Of a stretch of 64,000 nucleotides of DNA, positions 17,827-27,500 are shown piece after piece (within the stretch, counting starts at the first letter, position 1; each line of letters begins with the position of its first letter). The notes beneath the pieces were generated by a model. It was given only the letters and a program-made list of their open reading frames with translations, was not told the DNA's origin and searched no databases. Origin of the DNA: Colwellia sp. 1_MG-2023 (GTDB lineage: Bacteria > Pseudomonadota > Gammaproteobacteria > Enterobacterales > Alteromonadaceae); assembly GCF_030546755.1 (NCBI RefSeq), contig NZ_JAUOPE010000006.1, positions 124,001 through 188,000 of the forward strand, written 5' to 3'. Both the position numbers and the translations under genes were made by a program.

Positions 17827-20631
17827 ATGCCAGAAGGTGTAATGAAGGCTTGGATAGAGTCTTCCCATTTAAGTGGCGCTAACGCTACTTATATTGAAGA
17901 ATTGTACGAATCATATCTAGATAACTCGCAATCTGTATCTGCAGAATGGCGAGAAGTATTTCAACAACTTCCTAAAATTGAAGGTGCTGACGTAGAGTAT
18001 CGCCACTCTGAAATTCGTGAAGAATTTAAAGAGCTTGCTAAACAAAACCAAAAAACGGTTGTCGTTTCAGCAGGAGGAGATGCCAAACAAGTTAAAGTAC
18101 TTCAATTAATAAATGCTTTTCGTTTTCGCGGACATCAAAACGCTAACCTTGACCCATTAGGGTTATGGCAACGTGATAAAGTACGCGATTTACAATTATC
18201 GCATCATGAGTTATCAGAAAATGATTTCGATAAAGAATTCAACGTAGGTTCTTTTGCTGTAGCAGAAGAGACCATGAAATTAGGTGATTTATATAAATCA
18301 CTTAAAGCTACGTATTGTGGTGCCATTGGTGCAGAATACATGCATATCACTTCTACCGAAGAAAAGCGTTGGTTACAAAATCGTCTAGAATCTGTTCAGT
18401 CTCAAGCTCAACTCAGTACGGCTGAAAAAGAAGAAATCTTAAAAGGCTTAATTGCTGCAGACGGTCTTGAAAAATACCTCGGTGCTAAATTTCCAGGTGC
18501 CAAACGCTTCTCGTTAGAAGGTGGTGACTCGCTTATTCCTATGTTGAAGGAGCTAATCACGCGCGCTGGTTCTCATGGCACTAAAGAAGTCGTTATCGGT
18601 ATGGCTCACCGTGGCCGTCTTAACGTACTTGTTAACGTTATGGGTAAGAATCCATCAAAACTATTTGATGAGTTTGGCGGCAAGCATGATGAAATTTTAT
18701 CATCAGGTGATGTTAAATATCATCAAGGTTACTCTTCAGATTTCGTCACGCCAGGCGGCAATGTTCATTTAGCGTTAGCGTTTAACCCTTCGCATCTTGA
18801 AATTGTAAATCCTGTTGTTATTGGTTCTGTTCGAGCACGTCAAGACAGACGTGGTTGTGAGCAAGGTGATATTGTTTTACCTATAACCATTCACGGTGAC
18901 TCAGCTATTGCAGGTCAAGGCGTAGTGCAAGAAACCTTTAATATGTCGCAAGCGCGAGCATTTAAAGTAGGCGGTACTATTCGAGTAGTAGTAAATAACC
19001 AAGTTGGTTTTACTACGTCAAATTCAGAAGATACTCGCAGTGGTGAATACTGTACTGAAATTGCCAAAATGGTATCTGCGCCTATTCTTCATGTGAATGG
19101 TGATGATCCTGAAGCGGTTATTTTAGCAACTCAAATTGCGCTTGATTACCGAAATGAATTTAAACGTGATGTTGTTATCGACTTAGTTTGTTACCGTCGT
19201 CACGGACATAACGAAGCTGATGAGCCTAGTGCAACTCAACCGTTAATGTATAAAAAAGTTAAAAAACACCCAACCCCTCGTCAATTATATGCGGATAAGT
19301 TGAATTCGGAAGGTTCAATTAAGACGGATAAGTCGAATGAATTAACCGCTTATTATCGTAAATTGCTTGATGAAGGCCAATGTACCGTTGAACAATGGCG
19401 CCCAATGACAGAGCATTCTGTTGATTGGACACCTTATATTGGACACAACTGGGATGATGACTACGATAAAGAAATCTCTGTCGATAAGTTAAAAGAACTT
19501 GCTGCAAGTATTTCTACTTATCCTGAATCACATCCTGTTCATGGACGCGTTAAGAAAATATATGACGACCGTGTGAAAATGGCATCTGGTGAGAAATTAC
19601 TTGATTGGGGTATGGCTGAAAATTTAGCGTATGCGTCAGTGGTTGACTCAGGTCAACGCGTACGTATTACCGGTCAAGATGCAGGACGAGGTACTTTCTT
19701 CCATCGTCATGCGGTATTACATAACCAAGAAGATGCTACGCAATATATGCCATTGAAAAATGTTCGTGAAGGTCAAGGACCATTTGACGTTCATGATTCA
19801 GTATTATCTGAAGTTTCAGTGATGGCATTTGAATATGGTTATACAACAGCTGAACCTGCGGGCTTAACAATTTGGGAAGCACAATTTGGTGACTTTGCTA
19901 ACTGTGCACAAGTGGTATTTGATCAATTCGTGAGCTCAGGTGAACAAAAGTGGGGCCGTTTATGTGGCTTAACTATGTTGTTGCCACATGGTTACGAAGG
20001 TCAAGGGCCTGAGCATTCATCAGCTCGTCTGGAACGCTTTTTACAATTGTGTGCTGATCACAACATGCAAGTTTGTGTGCCTTCAACGCCTGCGCAAGTA
20101 TTTAATATGTTGCGTCGACAAGTGATTCGTCCAATGCGTCGTCCGCTTGTGGTTATGTCACCTAAATCATTATTACGTCATCCGCTTGCAGTTTCTTCAC
20201 TTGAAGAACTATCAACTGGCGTTTTCCATAATGTGATTGGTGAAGTTGATGAGATTGATCCGAAAAATGTTGATCGCGTGATATTTTGTAGTGGTAAAGT
20301 GTACTACGAATTATTAGAGCAACGTCGTAAGAATGAGCAAAATAATATTGCCATCATTCGTATCGAACAATTATACCCATTCCCAGAAGAAGAGCTGCAA
20401 GTTGAATTAGCTAAATATCAACATGTGAAGCAATTTGTCTGGTGTCAGGAAGAACCGCAAAACCAAGGTGCGTGGTATTGTTCACAGCATCACTTTAGAG
20501 CGGCAATCCCAGAAGGTACTTATTTGACATATGCTGGCCGTAAGGCTTCTGCAGCACCTGCTGTTGGTTATATGTCAGTTCATGTTAAAGAGCAACAAGC
20601 GCTAGTCAATGACGCGCTCAATGTTGAATAG
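17827..20631 (+). CDS. sucA: 2-oxoglutarate dehydrogenase E1 component
   Basis: 934 residues, full length. The N-terminus (LSGANATYIEELYESYL) is the segment that binds E2. The thiamine diphosphate domain includes GMAHRGRLNVLVNVMGK, ITIHGDSAIAGQGVVQE and the VNNQVGFTTS region; the pyrimidine-binding domain follows with RITGQDAGRGTFFHRHAVLH. It decarboxylates 2-oxoglutarate and transfers succinyl to the lipoyl arm of SucB. AAAGGA lies 8 bases before the ATG. Confidence 0.98.
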   Translation: MPEGVMKAWIESSHLSGANATYIEELYESYLDNSQSVSAEWREVFQQLPKIEGADVEYRHSEIREEFKELAKQNQKTVVVSAGGDAKQVKVLQLINAFRFRGHQNANLDPLGLWQRDKVRDLQLSHHELSENDFDKEFNVGSFAVAEETMKLGDLYKSLKATYCGAIGAEYMHITSTEEKRWLQNRLESVQSQAQLSTAEKEEILKGLIAADGLEKYLGAKFPGAKRFSLEGGDSLIPMLKELITRAGSHGTKEVVIGMAHRGRLNVLVNVMGKNPSKLFDEFGGKHDEILSSGDVKYHQGYSSDFVTPGGNVHLALAFNPSHLEIVNPVVIGSVRARQDRRGCEQGDIVLPITIHGDSAIAGQGVVQETFNMSQARAFKVGGTIRVVVNNQVGFTTSNSEDTRSGEYCTEIAKMVSAPILHVNGDDPEAVILATQIALDYRNEFKRDVVIDLVCYRRHGHNEADEPSATQPLMYKKVKKHPTPRQLYADKLNSEGSIKTDKSNELTAYYRKLLDEGQCTVEQWRPMTEHSVDWTPYIGHNWDDDYDKEISVDKLKELAASISTYPESHPVHGRVKKIYDDRVKMASGEKLLDWGMAENLAYASVVDSGQRVRITGQDAGRGTFFHRHAVLHNQEDATQYMPLKNVREGQGPFDVHDSVLSEVSVMAFEYGYTTAEPAGLTIWEAQFGDFANCAQVVFDQFVSSGEQKWGRLCGLTMLLPHGYEGQGPEHSSARLERFLQLCADHNMQVCVPSTPAQVFNMLRRQVIRPMRRPLVVMSPKSLLRHPLAVSSLEELSTGVFHNVIGEVDEIDPKNVDRVIFCSGKVYYELLEQRRKNEQNNIAIIRIEQLYPFPEEELQVELAKYQHVKQFVWCQEEPQNQGAWYCSQHHFRAAIPEGTYLTYAGRKASAAPAVGYMSVHVKEQQALVNDALNVE

Positions 20632-20661
20632 ACTAGTTTTGTAAGTGAAGGAATAAATTAA

Positions 20662-22143
20662 ATGACAACCGAAATTAAGGTTCCCGTTTTACCTGAATCA
20701 GTTGCTGATGCAACAGTAGCTACTTGGCATGTACAAGTAGGCGATAAAGTATCTCGTGATCAAGTATTAGTAGATATCGAAACCGATAAAGTAGTATTAG
20801 AAGTACCAGCAACTTCAGATGGTGTTATTACTGAAATTACTCAAGAAGAAGGTGCAACAGTCTTAGGCGAGCAAGTTATTGCTATCCTTGGTGAAGCTGA
20901 CGCATCGTCTACTGACAGTGCTGCTCCTGCTAAAAAAGAAGCGGCTGCTGAAGCGCCTGCTTCTTCAGGCAAAGTAATTGATATCGTCGTTCCTGTTTTA
21001 CCTGAATCAGTTGCTGATGCAACGGTTGCTGCATGGCATGTTGCAGAAGGTGATACAGTATCTGTTGATCAAAATTTAGTAGATATTGAAACTGATAAAG
21101 TTGTGTTAGAAGTGGTAGCACAAGATAATGGTGTTATTGGTAAAATTATCCATGCTGAAGGCGACACTGTTTTAGGTAACCAAAAAATTGGTGAACTTAA
21201 CGCGGGTGCAACCGCAGCTGCTCCAACTCAATCGAAAGAAGAAGCGATCAGTAGTGACGAATTAGCAAGCCCATCTGTACGTCGTTTGATGACAGAAAAA
21301 GGCTTATCGGCAAGTGATGTGATTGGTACAGGCAAAGGCGGACGTATTTCTAAAGAAGACGTTGAAGCTGCTGCTAACAAACCTTCTACACCTGCTGCAA
21401 AAGCGCCTGCGGCTAAAGCTCCAGTTGCTCAAGACTTAGGTGAACGTACACAAAAACGTGTACCTATGACGCGTTTGCGTAAAACGATTGCCACTCGTTT
21501 ACTTGAAGCGAAAAATTCTACGGCTATGTTAACCACGTTTAACGAAGTTAATATGAAGCCAATCATGGATTTACGTAAGCAATATAAAGACGTTTTTGAG
21601 AAAACGCATGATACTCGTTTAGGCTTTATGTCTTTCTACGTTAAAGCGGTTACTGAAGCTTTAAAACGTTACCCAGCAGTTAATGCGTCAATTGACGGTG
21701 ATGATATTGTTTATCATAACTTTTTTGATGTTTCTATTGCGGTTTCAACGCCACGTGGTTTAGTTACTCCGGTACTTCGTGATGCGGATCAATTAAGCAT
21801 GGCTGGTATCGAAAATGGTATTCGTGACTTGGCAATTAAAGGTCGTGATGGCAAATTAACCATGGACGAAATGCAAGGCGGTAACTTCACTATCACTAAC
21901 GGTGGTGTTTTTGGTTCTTTGATTTCAACACCTATCTTAAACTTACCGCAAGCGGGTATTTTAGGTATGCACAAAATCCAAGACAGACCAATGGCTGTTG
22001 ACGGAAAAGTTGAAATTTTACCTATGATGTATTTAGCACTTTCTTATGATCATCGTTTAATTGATGGTAAAGAATCGGTTGGTTTCTTAGTAACAATTAA
22101 AGAATTACTTGAAGATCCAACACGTTTATTACTTGATATCTAA
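20662..22143 (+). CDS. sucB: 2-oxoglutarate dehydrogenase E2 (dihydrolipoyl succinyltransferase) with two lipoyl domains
   Basis: 493 residues, longer than the ~405 usual in enteric bacteria because it has two lipoyl domains: residues 4-77 (lipoyl Lys43 in [10 protein letters not shown]) and 107-180 (Lys146 in the same motif). Ala/Pro/Lys linkers separate them from the E1/E3-binding domain (about 202-238) and the catalytic domain (about 262-493) with SYDHRLIDG, where His464 and Asp468 are catalytic. The two lipoyl domains share a 23-base identical stretch in the DNA, so this is a clear internal duplication. A GAAGGA site precedes the ATG. Confidence 0.97.
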   Translation: MTTEIKVPVLPESVADATVATWHVQVGDKVSRDQVLVDIETDKVVLEVPATSDGVITEITQEEGATVLGEQVIAILGEADASSTDSAAPAKKEAAAEAPASSGKVIDIVVPVLPESVADATVAAWHVAEGDTVSVDQNLVDIETDKVVLEVVAQDNGVIGKIIHAEGDTVLGNQKIGELNAGATAAAPTQSKEEAISSDELASPSVRRLMTEKGLSASDVIGTGKGGRISKEDVEAAANKPSTPAAKAPAAKAPVAQDLGERTQKRVPMTRLRKTIATRLLEAKNSTAMLTTFNEVNMKPIMDLRKQYKDVFEKTHDTRLGFMSFYVKAVTEALKRYPAVNASIDGDDIVYHNFFDVSIAVSTPRGLVTPVLRDADQLSMAGIENGIRDLAIKGRDGKLTMDEMQGGNFTITNGGVFGSLISTPILNLPQAGILGMHKIQDRPMAVDGKVEILPMMYLALSYDHRLIDGKESVGFLVTIKELLEDPTRLLLDI

Positions 22144-22190
22144 GTTTCGAAGTTGTCGAAATAACGTTTTTACATAACGTAATCTTATTA

Positions 22191-22221
22191 AAAACCGTGC
22201 TAATTTAGCGCGGTTTTTTTG
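22191..22221 (+). terminator. Rho-independent terminator after sucB
   Basis: The imperfect stem AAAACCGTGCTA/TAGCGCGGTTTT (one G-U pair) is followed by a T run. It separates sucAB from sucCD. Confidence 0.75.
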
Positions 22222-22478
22222 TATGCATGCTTTAAATAAAACAGCATATCAGATTTTAGCGTTTAAAATTTTCACGTTTAAGTTAAACCAGTAAGCTTTG
22301 AAATATTTGAAAAACTGCATCATTTCACTTAATAATCTAATCTTAACGAACAGTATTTTGATACTAAATAGTCTCATTTTTGTATCGAGACAATTGATAA
22401 TTTCACCGCTTATAACTTTTATTACTAGATTAAATAAAAAAAACCACGAACTAGACTATAGTATTAGCTCTAAGGGCT

Positions 22479-22506
22479 TTGTTCTCTAGAGCTTTTGTAC
22501 TATAAT
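22479..22506 (+). promoter_or_regulatory. sucCD promoter candidate
   Basis: TTGTTC (22479-22484) and a perfect TATAAT (22501-22506) are 16 bases apart, inside the 452-bp sucB-sucC gap. The gap also holds a short hydrophobic frame (22298-22489) without a ribosome site, which I do not accept as a gene. Confidence 0.5.
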
Positions 22507-22595
22507 CGGTCGACTTTTTTCGATGGTGGTCTCTTTGTAAATGAATTTTTGCAAAAGTCTGCCATTTTCATCTACAGATAAATGGATAAAACACC

Positions 22596-23762
22596 ATGAA
22601 TTTGCATGAGTACCAAGCGAAACAATTATTCGCTGAATATGGTTTACCAGTTTCTGAAGGGTTCGCTTGCGACACTCCTCAAGAAGCTGCTGAAGCTGCT
22701 GATAAAATTGGCGGCGATATGTGGGTTGTTAAAACTCAAGTTCACGCTGGTGGCCGCGGTAAGGCTGGCGGTGTTAAGCTAGTAAAAACTAAACAAGAAA
22801 TTAAAGATTTCGCTCAAAACTGGTTAGGTAAGAACTTAGTGACTTATCAAACAGATGAGAACGGACAACCAGTTTCTAAAATTTTAGTAGAAAGCTGTAC
22901 AGATATCGCTAACGAATTATACCTAGGTGCTGTTGTAGACCGTGGTACGCGTAAAGTTGTATTTATGGCATCTACTGAAGGTGGTGTTGAAATTGAAACT
23001 GTTGCTGAAGAAACGCCTGAGTTAATTCACAAAGCTGAAATCGATCCATTAGTGGGTCCTCAAGCTTACCAAGCACGTGAATTAGGTTTCAAATTAGGTT
23101 TAAACCCTACTCAAATGAAGCAATTTGTTAAGATCTTTATGGGTCTTGCAAACATGTTCAACGACTTTGATTTCGCATTATTAGAAATCAACCCGTTAGT
23201 TATTACTGACGAAGGTAACCTTCACTGTTTAGACGGTAAGATTGGTATCGATGGTAATGCTTTATACCGTCAACCTAAAATCCGCACTATGCACGATCCA
23301 TCTCAAGAAGATGAGCGTGAAGCACATGCTGCACAGTGGGAATTAAACTACGTTGCTTTAGACGGAAACGTTGGTTGTATGGTTAACGGTGCCGGCCTAG
23401 CAATGGGTACAATGGATATCGTAAACTTACACGGTGGTAAGCCAGCTAACTTCTTAGATGTTGGTGGCGGAGCGACTAAAGAACGTGTTGCTGAAGCATT
23501 TAAAATCATCCTTTCTGATGACAATGTAAGCGCGGTTCTAGTAAACATCTTTGGTGGTATTGTTCGTTGTGACATGATCGCTGAAGGTATCATCGCTGCT
23601 GTTAAAGAAGTAGGCGTTGAAGTACCAGTAGTTGTACGTTTAGAAGGTACAAACGCTGAAGCAGGTCGTGCAGTATTAGCAAGCTCTGATGTAAACATCA
23701 TTGCTGCTGAATCATTAACTGACGCAGCACAAAAAGTTGTTGCAGCTGCGGAGGGCAAATAA
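22596..23762 (+). CDS. sucC: Succinyl-CoA synthetase beta subunit
   Basis: 388 residues, the standard length. The ATP-grasp domain starts [19 protein letters not shown], with the nucleotide-loop segment [12 protein letters not shown] and the metal-binding ALLEINPLV. The C-terminal ligase domain has the [11 protein letters not shown] and [10 protein letters not shown] motifs. With SucD it makes ATP or GTP from succinyl-CoA. The stop codon overlaps the sucD ATG by one base. Confidence 0.98.
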   Translation: MNLHEYQAKQLFAEYGLPVSEGFACDTPQEAAEAADKIGGDMWVVKTQVHAGGRGKAGGVKLVKTKQEIKDFAQNWLGKNLVTYQTDENGQPVSKILVESCTDIANELYLGAVVDRGTRKVVFMASTEGGVEIETVAEETPELIHKAEIDPLVGPQAYQARELGFKLGLNPTQMKQFVKIFMGLANMFNDFDFALLEINPLVITDEGNLHCLDGKIGIDGNALYRQPKIRTMHDPSQEDEREAHAAQWELNYVALDGNVGCMVNGAGLAMGTMDIVNLHGGKPANFLDVGGGATKERVAEAFKIILSDDNVSAVLVNIFGGIVRCDMIAEGIIAAVKEVGVEVPVVVRLEGTNAEAGRAVLASSDVNIIAAESLTDAAQKVVAAAEGK

Positions 23763-24634
23763 TGTCTGTATTAATTAACAAAGATACTAAAGTAATCTGT
23801 CAAGGTTTCACTGGTGGTCAAGGTACATTCCACTCAGAGCAAGCACTTGAGTACGGTACGCAAATGGTTGGTGGCGTAAGCCCAGGTAAAGGCGGTCAAA
23901 CGCATTTAGGCCTTCCAGTATTTAACACAGTACGTGAAGCAGTAGAAGCAACTGGCGCAACAGCTACAGTAATTTACGTTCCTGCTCCGTTCTGTAAAGA
24001 TGCTATTTTAGAAGCTATCGATGCTGGCATCGAACTTATCGTTACTATCACTGAAGGTATTCCAACTTTAGACATGGTTGACGTTAAAGTTAAGCTTGAG
24101 CAAACTGGCGTTCGCATGATTGGTCCTAACTGTCCAGGTGTTATCACTCCAGGCGAAACTAAGATCGGTATCATGCCAGGTCACATCCATTTACCAGGTA
24201 AAGTAGGTATCGTATCTCGTTCAGGTACTTTAACTTATGAAGCGGTTAAGCAAACTACTGATGCAGGTTTCGGCCAATCTACTTGTGTAGGTATTGGTGG
24301 TGATCCAATTCCAGGTACTAACTTCATCGACGTTTTAGAAATGTTCCAAAACGATCCACAAACAGAAGCAATCGTAATGATTGGTGAAATTGGTGGAACA
24401 GCTGAAGAAGAAGCTGCTGAATACATCAAAGCTAACGTGACTAAGCCTGTTGTTTCTTACATTGCTGGTGTTACTGCACCTGCTGGTAAGCGTATGGGTC
24501 ACGCTGGTGCGATTATCGCCGGTGGTAAAGGTACAGCTGATGAGAAATTTGCTGCTTTAGAAGCGGCTGGTGTTAAAACGGTTCGTTCTTTAGCGGATAT
24601 CGGTGTAGCACTTAAAGAGAAAACGGGTTGGTAA
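23762..24634 (+). CDS. sucD: Succinyl-CoA synthetase alpha subunit
   Basis: 290 residues, standard length. The N-terminal CoA-binding Rossmann domain includes [15 protein letters not shown]; the phosphorylated histidine is His247 in [14 protein letters not shown]. It forms the catalytic site with SucC and is translationally coupled to it. The last 26 codons, the stop and the terminator recur in decayed form about 1.25 kb downstream (25803-25941), so this 3' end may have been rebuilt by an insertion. Confidence 0.98.
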   Translation: MSVLINKDTKVICQGFTGGQGTFHSEQALEYGTQMVGGVSPGKGGQTHLGLPVFNTVREAVEATGATATVIYVPAPFCKDAILEAIDAGIELIVTITEGIPTLDMVDVKVKLEQTGVRMIGPNCPGVITPGETKIGIMPGHIHLPGKVGIVSRSGTLTYEAVKQTTDAGFGQSTCVGIGGDPIPGTNFIDVLEMFQNDPQTEAIVMIGEIGGTAEEEAAEYIKANVTKPVVSYIAGVTAPAGKRMGHAGAIIAGGKGTADEKFAALEAAGVKTVRSLADIGVALKEKTGW

Positions 24635-24663
24635 GCGAGTAGCTTACAGCTTGTGATTCTTTT

Positions 24664-24702
24664 AAAAACCCGCATTTTCTAATAGACAGTGCGGGTTTTT
24701 TT
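24664..24702 (+). terminator. Rho-independent terminator after sucD
   Basis: AAAAACCCGCA/TGCGGGTTTTT around a 15-base loop, followed by T residues. Its arms match those of the second terminator at 25911-25940. Confidence 0.85.
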
Positions 24703-24731
24703 GTTAGTTTAATAATAAAACTTTATCAATA

Positions 24732-25559
24732 TTACTTCCTAAATTTCCGACCAACTAAACCGATAATACTCAACCCGAATAGAACAATTGATGAAGGCTC
24801 TGGTACTTCTACATTTTCAAAATCATATGTTTGACTAAACTGTCCAACATTAATATTTACATTGTCAACATAGCCAACTACGCCTTGGTTGTATGAGCCT
24901 ATACCTAATGCCACATTGACTAAATGTGAAGAACTAAAGTTCGCATTTGCAACATTTTTAGTTTCATCTAACGTAATACAACCAACTACACCACAACCAC
25001 CACCGCCACTAGCTAAGCCAAAGCCACCAGTATTCCAAAAATCTCCAAGATTTAAATTTATTGAGATATTGGTCCATTGTGAGTCAGCTAACATAGCGTT
25101 AAAATATGGCTCGTAGATCAACTGAAAGTAACAGTCTTCGCCTTGTAGGCAGTTTGAATTATAAAAGCCAAGCTTTAATGACGGGGCTGCAAAAGCATTC
25201 CCGTTGTCGATATTTGTTCGATAATAATCATATGAAAAAGAAAGTGTACTATTAAGAATATCAGAAACCATACCAAAGTCATTTTGTATGACTATTTCAG
25301 CTTTATCGTTATTTGCTAAACCCGTTGTGAGTTTTAACGCATCGTTGCCTAGCGGTGAATTATTTTCTAAATCGCCACCTAATCCGTTTAAACTTACTAT
25401 ATCAGCTGTTCCACCATCTCTCATATCGCCATATAGCCATGTATCCATAAGTGTTGGTTGAAAAGCTGATAACTCTGAAACAGTAACTAATGAGGCTTGA
25501 GCTGATTGAATGAAACAAAATACCAATGTTGTCATAAGTGTTTTTTTGAAACTAAACAA
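24732..25559 (-). CDS. PEP-CTERM sorting-domain exported protein
   Basis: 275 residues. The N-terminus is a signal peptide (MFSFKKTLMTTLVFCFIQSAQA, cleavage after AQA). The last ~24 residues are a classic PEP-CTERM signal: VPEPSSI, a hydrophobic helix, then GRKFRK. The middle is a Ser/Asn/Gly-rich beta-type domain with no named family. Such proteins are cut and anchored by an exosortase, often in strains that make exopolysaccharide; no exosortase gene is in this window. It lies alone on the minus strand between the two copies of the sucD 3' end, so it was probably brought in with that duplication. Confidence 0.85.
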   Translation of the reverse strand: MFSFKKTLMTTLVFCFIQSAQASLVTVSELSAFQPTLMDTWLYGDMRDGGTADIVSLNGLGGDLENNSPLGNDALKLTTGLANNDKAEIVIQNDFGMVSDILNSTLSFSYDYYRTNIDNGNAFAAPSLKLGFYNSNCLQGEDCYFQLIYEPYFNAMLADSQWTNISINLNLGDFWNTGGFGLASGGGGCGVVGCITLDETKNVANANFSSSHLVNVALGIGSYNQGVVGYVDNVNINVGQFSQTYDFENVEVPEPSSIVLFGLSIIGLVGRKFRK

Positions 25560-25802
25560 AGTAATCTCCTTATTTATTATTTTTACTTATTAAATTAGTG
25601 TAGTAACTTGTATTTATGTACATGAAACATACAGCACGAATCATTCCATTACGTTAATTTAATTGTATATCAGCAGGTTAATTATTTTGTGCTTGCGACT
25701 TTTCTAAGAAGTGTAAAATAAACTGACATCTATTTGGTTGATATGGAAAACAAAAGAGAGTCACTTTTATAACTCACAAGTAGTGTTAATGGTCAATTTT
25801 CG

Positions 25803-25885
25803 GCTTTAGTAGCGGCTGGTGTTCAAACGGTTCGTTCTTGAGCGGATATCGGTGTAGCACTTAAAGAGAAAACGGGTTGGTAAGC
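25803..25885 (+). pseudogene. Duplicated 3' fragment of sucD
   Basis: These 83 bases match 24554-24636 (the last 26 codons, stop and next two bases of sucD) at 80 of 83 positions. One change turns a Leu codon into TGA, so the fragment cannot be read through. After the stop, a more diverged stretch and a matching terminator follow. It marks the right border of the segment carrying the PEP-CTERM gene. A site-specific insertion that rebuilt the gene end, or a tandem duplication with later loss, would both produce this. Confidence 0.9.
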
Positions 25886-25910
25886 TAACGCTTCATAATT
25901 TGTTGTTCTA

Positions 25911-25940
25911 ATAAAAACCCGCTAACTAGCGGGTTTTTTT
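25911..25940. terminator. Bidirectional terminator at end of sucD fragment
   Basis: AAAAACCCGCTA/TAGCGGGTTTTTTT with a 2-base loop. It resembles the sucD terminator and also ends the minus-strand gene at 25942-26619. Confidence 0.85.
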
Positions 25941-25941
25941 A

Positions 25942-26619
25942 TTATAGAGCCGATAATTCTTTCTTCTTTGCATTTTTGATTTGAGTATATAAACCTAGTA
26001 GTTGTGGAATTAATTTATCATGACTTTCAACCAAAAATTTTTCAACATTCTGATTTGTTATTACTACGTCATTACTCTGATGCTTGTATGTAAAGTCATC
26101 AAAGCAAAGAGTATCGCCACCATTTTTGATTCGAATAAGGTGCTTATGTTTTATATTATTAGATAACCTTTTCAATTTAGATAATAAGTCATTTTTAAAC
26201 ATTTGATCTAATGGGCAGTAGAAAGAGTAGCCTTTATATTTTTTTATAAATCTTTTATTCCAACCAATATATTGTTCATCAAACTCAGGTTCAACAGTAA
26301 AAATTATATTCAATGCGTACGGCAATGAATCAATTACTGCGTGCAGATTTTGTATAAAAGCATAAGTACTTGCCTCAAATATAACTCTTGCGCTAATACA
26401 GTTGGGTTCAGGCTTAGATATTATATCTTTTAGTAAATATTCTTTTGTAGAATAATCTTTAAATTCATAAAAATGGTATTCACAATAATCGAGTCTTTTT
26501 TGTATAGATTGTAAAGCTAAATGAAGGCGGTGAATCTCATCAGAGTCTGTCGTTTTCATTTCTTTCTTTTTTAGATTAAGTAAACCCTCTATATCCAATT
26601 TATTTGTATCGCTTTCCAT
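25942..26619 (-). CDS. Hypothetical protein, possibly HEPN-like
   Basis: 225 residues, mostly helical and Lys-rich, with no signal peptide or membrane span. I do not recognise it. The segment around ARVIFEASTYAFIQNLHAVIDSLP and the later LSNNIKHKHLIRI faintly recall HEPN-type proteins, where an Asn/His-containing motif sits on a helix, but the resemblance is too weak to name a function. It is the only gene between the sucD fragment and the tandem repeats, and its AT-rich codon use fits an accessory gene. Confidence 0.55.
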   Translation of the reverse strand: MESDTNKLDIEGLLNLKKKEMKTTDSDEIHRLHLALQSIQKRLDYCEYHFYEFKDYSTKEYLLKDIISKPEPNCISARVIFEASTYAFIQNLHAVIDSLPYALNIIFTVEPEFDEQYIGWNKRFIKKYKGYSFYCPLDQMFKNDLLSKLKRLSNNIKHKHLIRIKNGGDTLCFDDFTYKHQSNDVVITNQNVEKFLVESHDKLIPQLLGLYTQIKNAKKKELSAL

Positions 26620-26721
26620 GCTAATTCCATTAGTAAGTTTTATAAAAATTATTTTAGATAAGTGGAGTAATTGTAAATGGGATCAGGTGCACAATAAAGT
26701 TAATTACTTTATGGTTTCATT

Positions 26722-27500
26722 TTATTCTCTGGCTATATTGTCGCGGTGGCGACGGCACCCAAAGGGAGGCTGACGCCGACCTCCCTTTGGACTCCCTCGG
26801 CGCTGCTAACAAACGTGATCTTTCATTCAAACCAATAGTTCGACGTAACGACAAAGATCGCACATCCATGTGCGGCTTTGCCTTTGTCATCATCCCTGAT
26901 GACAATACGTGACTATTTGGTTTTCATTTCAGCGTTTGTTCAAGCAGAGTTTATTCTTCGTTCAAGTTTCTCTTTTCTCTAAGTTTGGTTCTCTGTTACA
27001 GGTTCATAGTTAATTATTGATGAGCTATAGAAGCGAGCCGTGCAGTTGATACGTGTTCCCATCTCAGTGATGAAGGATTCATTTTTACCGTCATTAATCG
27101 TGTTTTTAAACTGGAGCCAGCGCAGGAACGAGCATTTGACAGTTTACGATTATGACGAAAAATAAATGCTTCAGTCGTTCACTGAGTCGGGCACCGAAGG
27201 GGATGCAAGGGGGAAATGGGTGTTCTTTCCCCTTTGCGTGCTGCGTTCACCACCGCAATGATCTGGAAAGAATAACCAGAGTCAAAAGAATTTTACCTGC
27301 TCACTTTAATAAGCCATAAATACTTTTGGGTTTAGTTTTCTCCGATGGTTATATTGTTGCGGTGGCGACTACACCCAAAGGAAGCTGCTGCGGTCACCAC
27401 CGCAATGGTCTGGAAAGAATAACCAGAGTCAAAAGAATTTTACCTTGCTCACTTTAATAAGCCGTAAATACTTATGGGGTTAGTTTTCTCCGATGGTTAT
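26722..27500. repeat. Tandem non-coding repeat, unit 1
   Basis: The first of three units with a ~765-base period, counted from ATTGTCGCGGTGGCGAC at 26737. In order it holds a GTCGC/GCGAC hairpin, a long inverted repeat CCAAAGGGAGG/CCTCCCTTTGG (26759-26790), a ~145-base compound hairpin (26803-26947), and a conserved block of ~240 bases ending in CAAGGGGGAAA/TTTCCCCTTTG (27206-27236). A doubled short module (27244-27500) follows. The possible small reading frame of the later units is broken here by TAA, which argues that the repeat is non-coding. Confidence 0.85.
27357..27405. repeat. Short palindromic module within the repeats
   Basis: A perfect 9-base inverted repeat TTGCGGTGG/CCACCGCAA with a 31-base interior, seen best here. 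Related copies occur around 28124-28173 and 28890-28936, and half of one at 27249-27258. Each is followed by the same ~95-base tail (GGTCT.GAAAGAATAACCAGAG and onward). Confidence 0.75.

Noticed and set aside
22298-22489. 63-residue ORF between sucB and sucC
   Set aside because: No ribosome site, low-complexity AT-rich composition, and it lies just upstream of the probable sucC promoter.
26803-26947. Superintegron attC site (the TAACAAACG start resembles Vibrio repeats)
   Set aside because: The right end reads GCGTTTGTTC, not a GTTRRRY core site. No integrase or cassette genes lie between the repeats.
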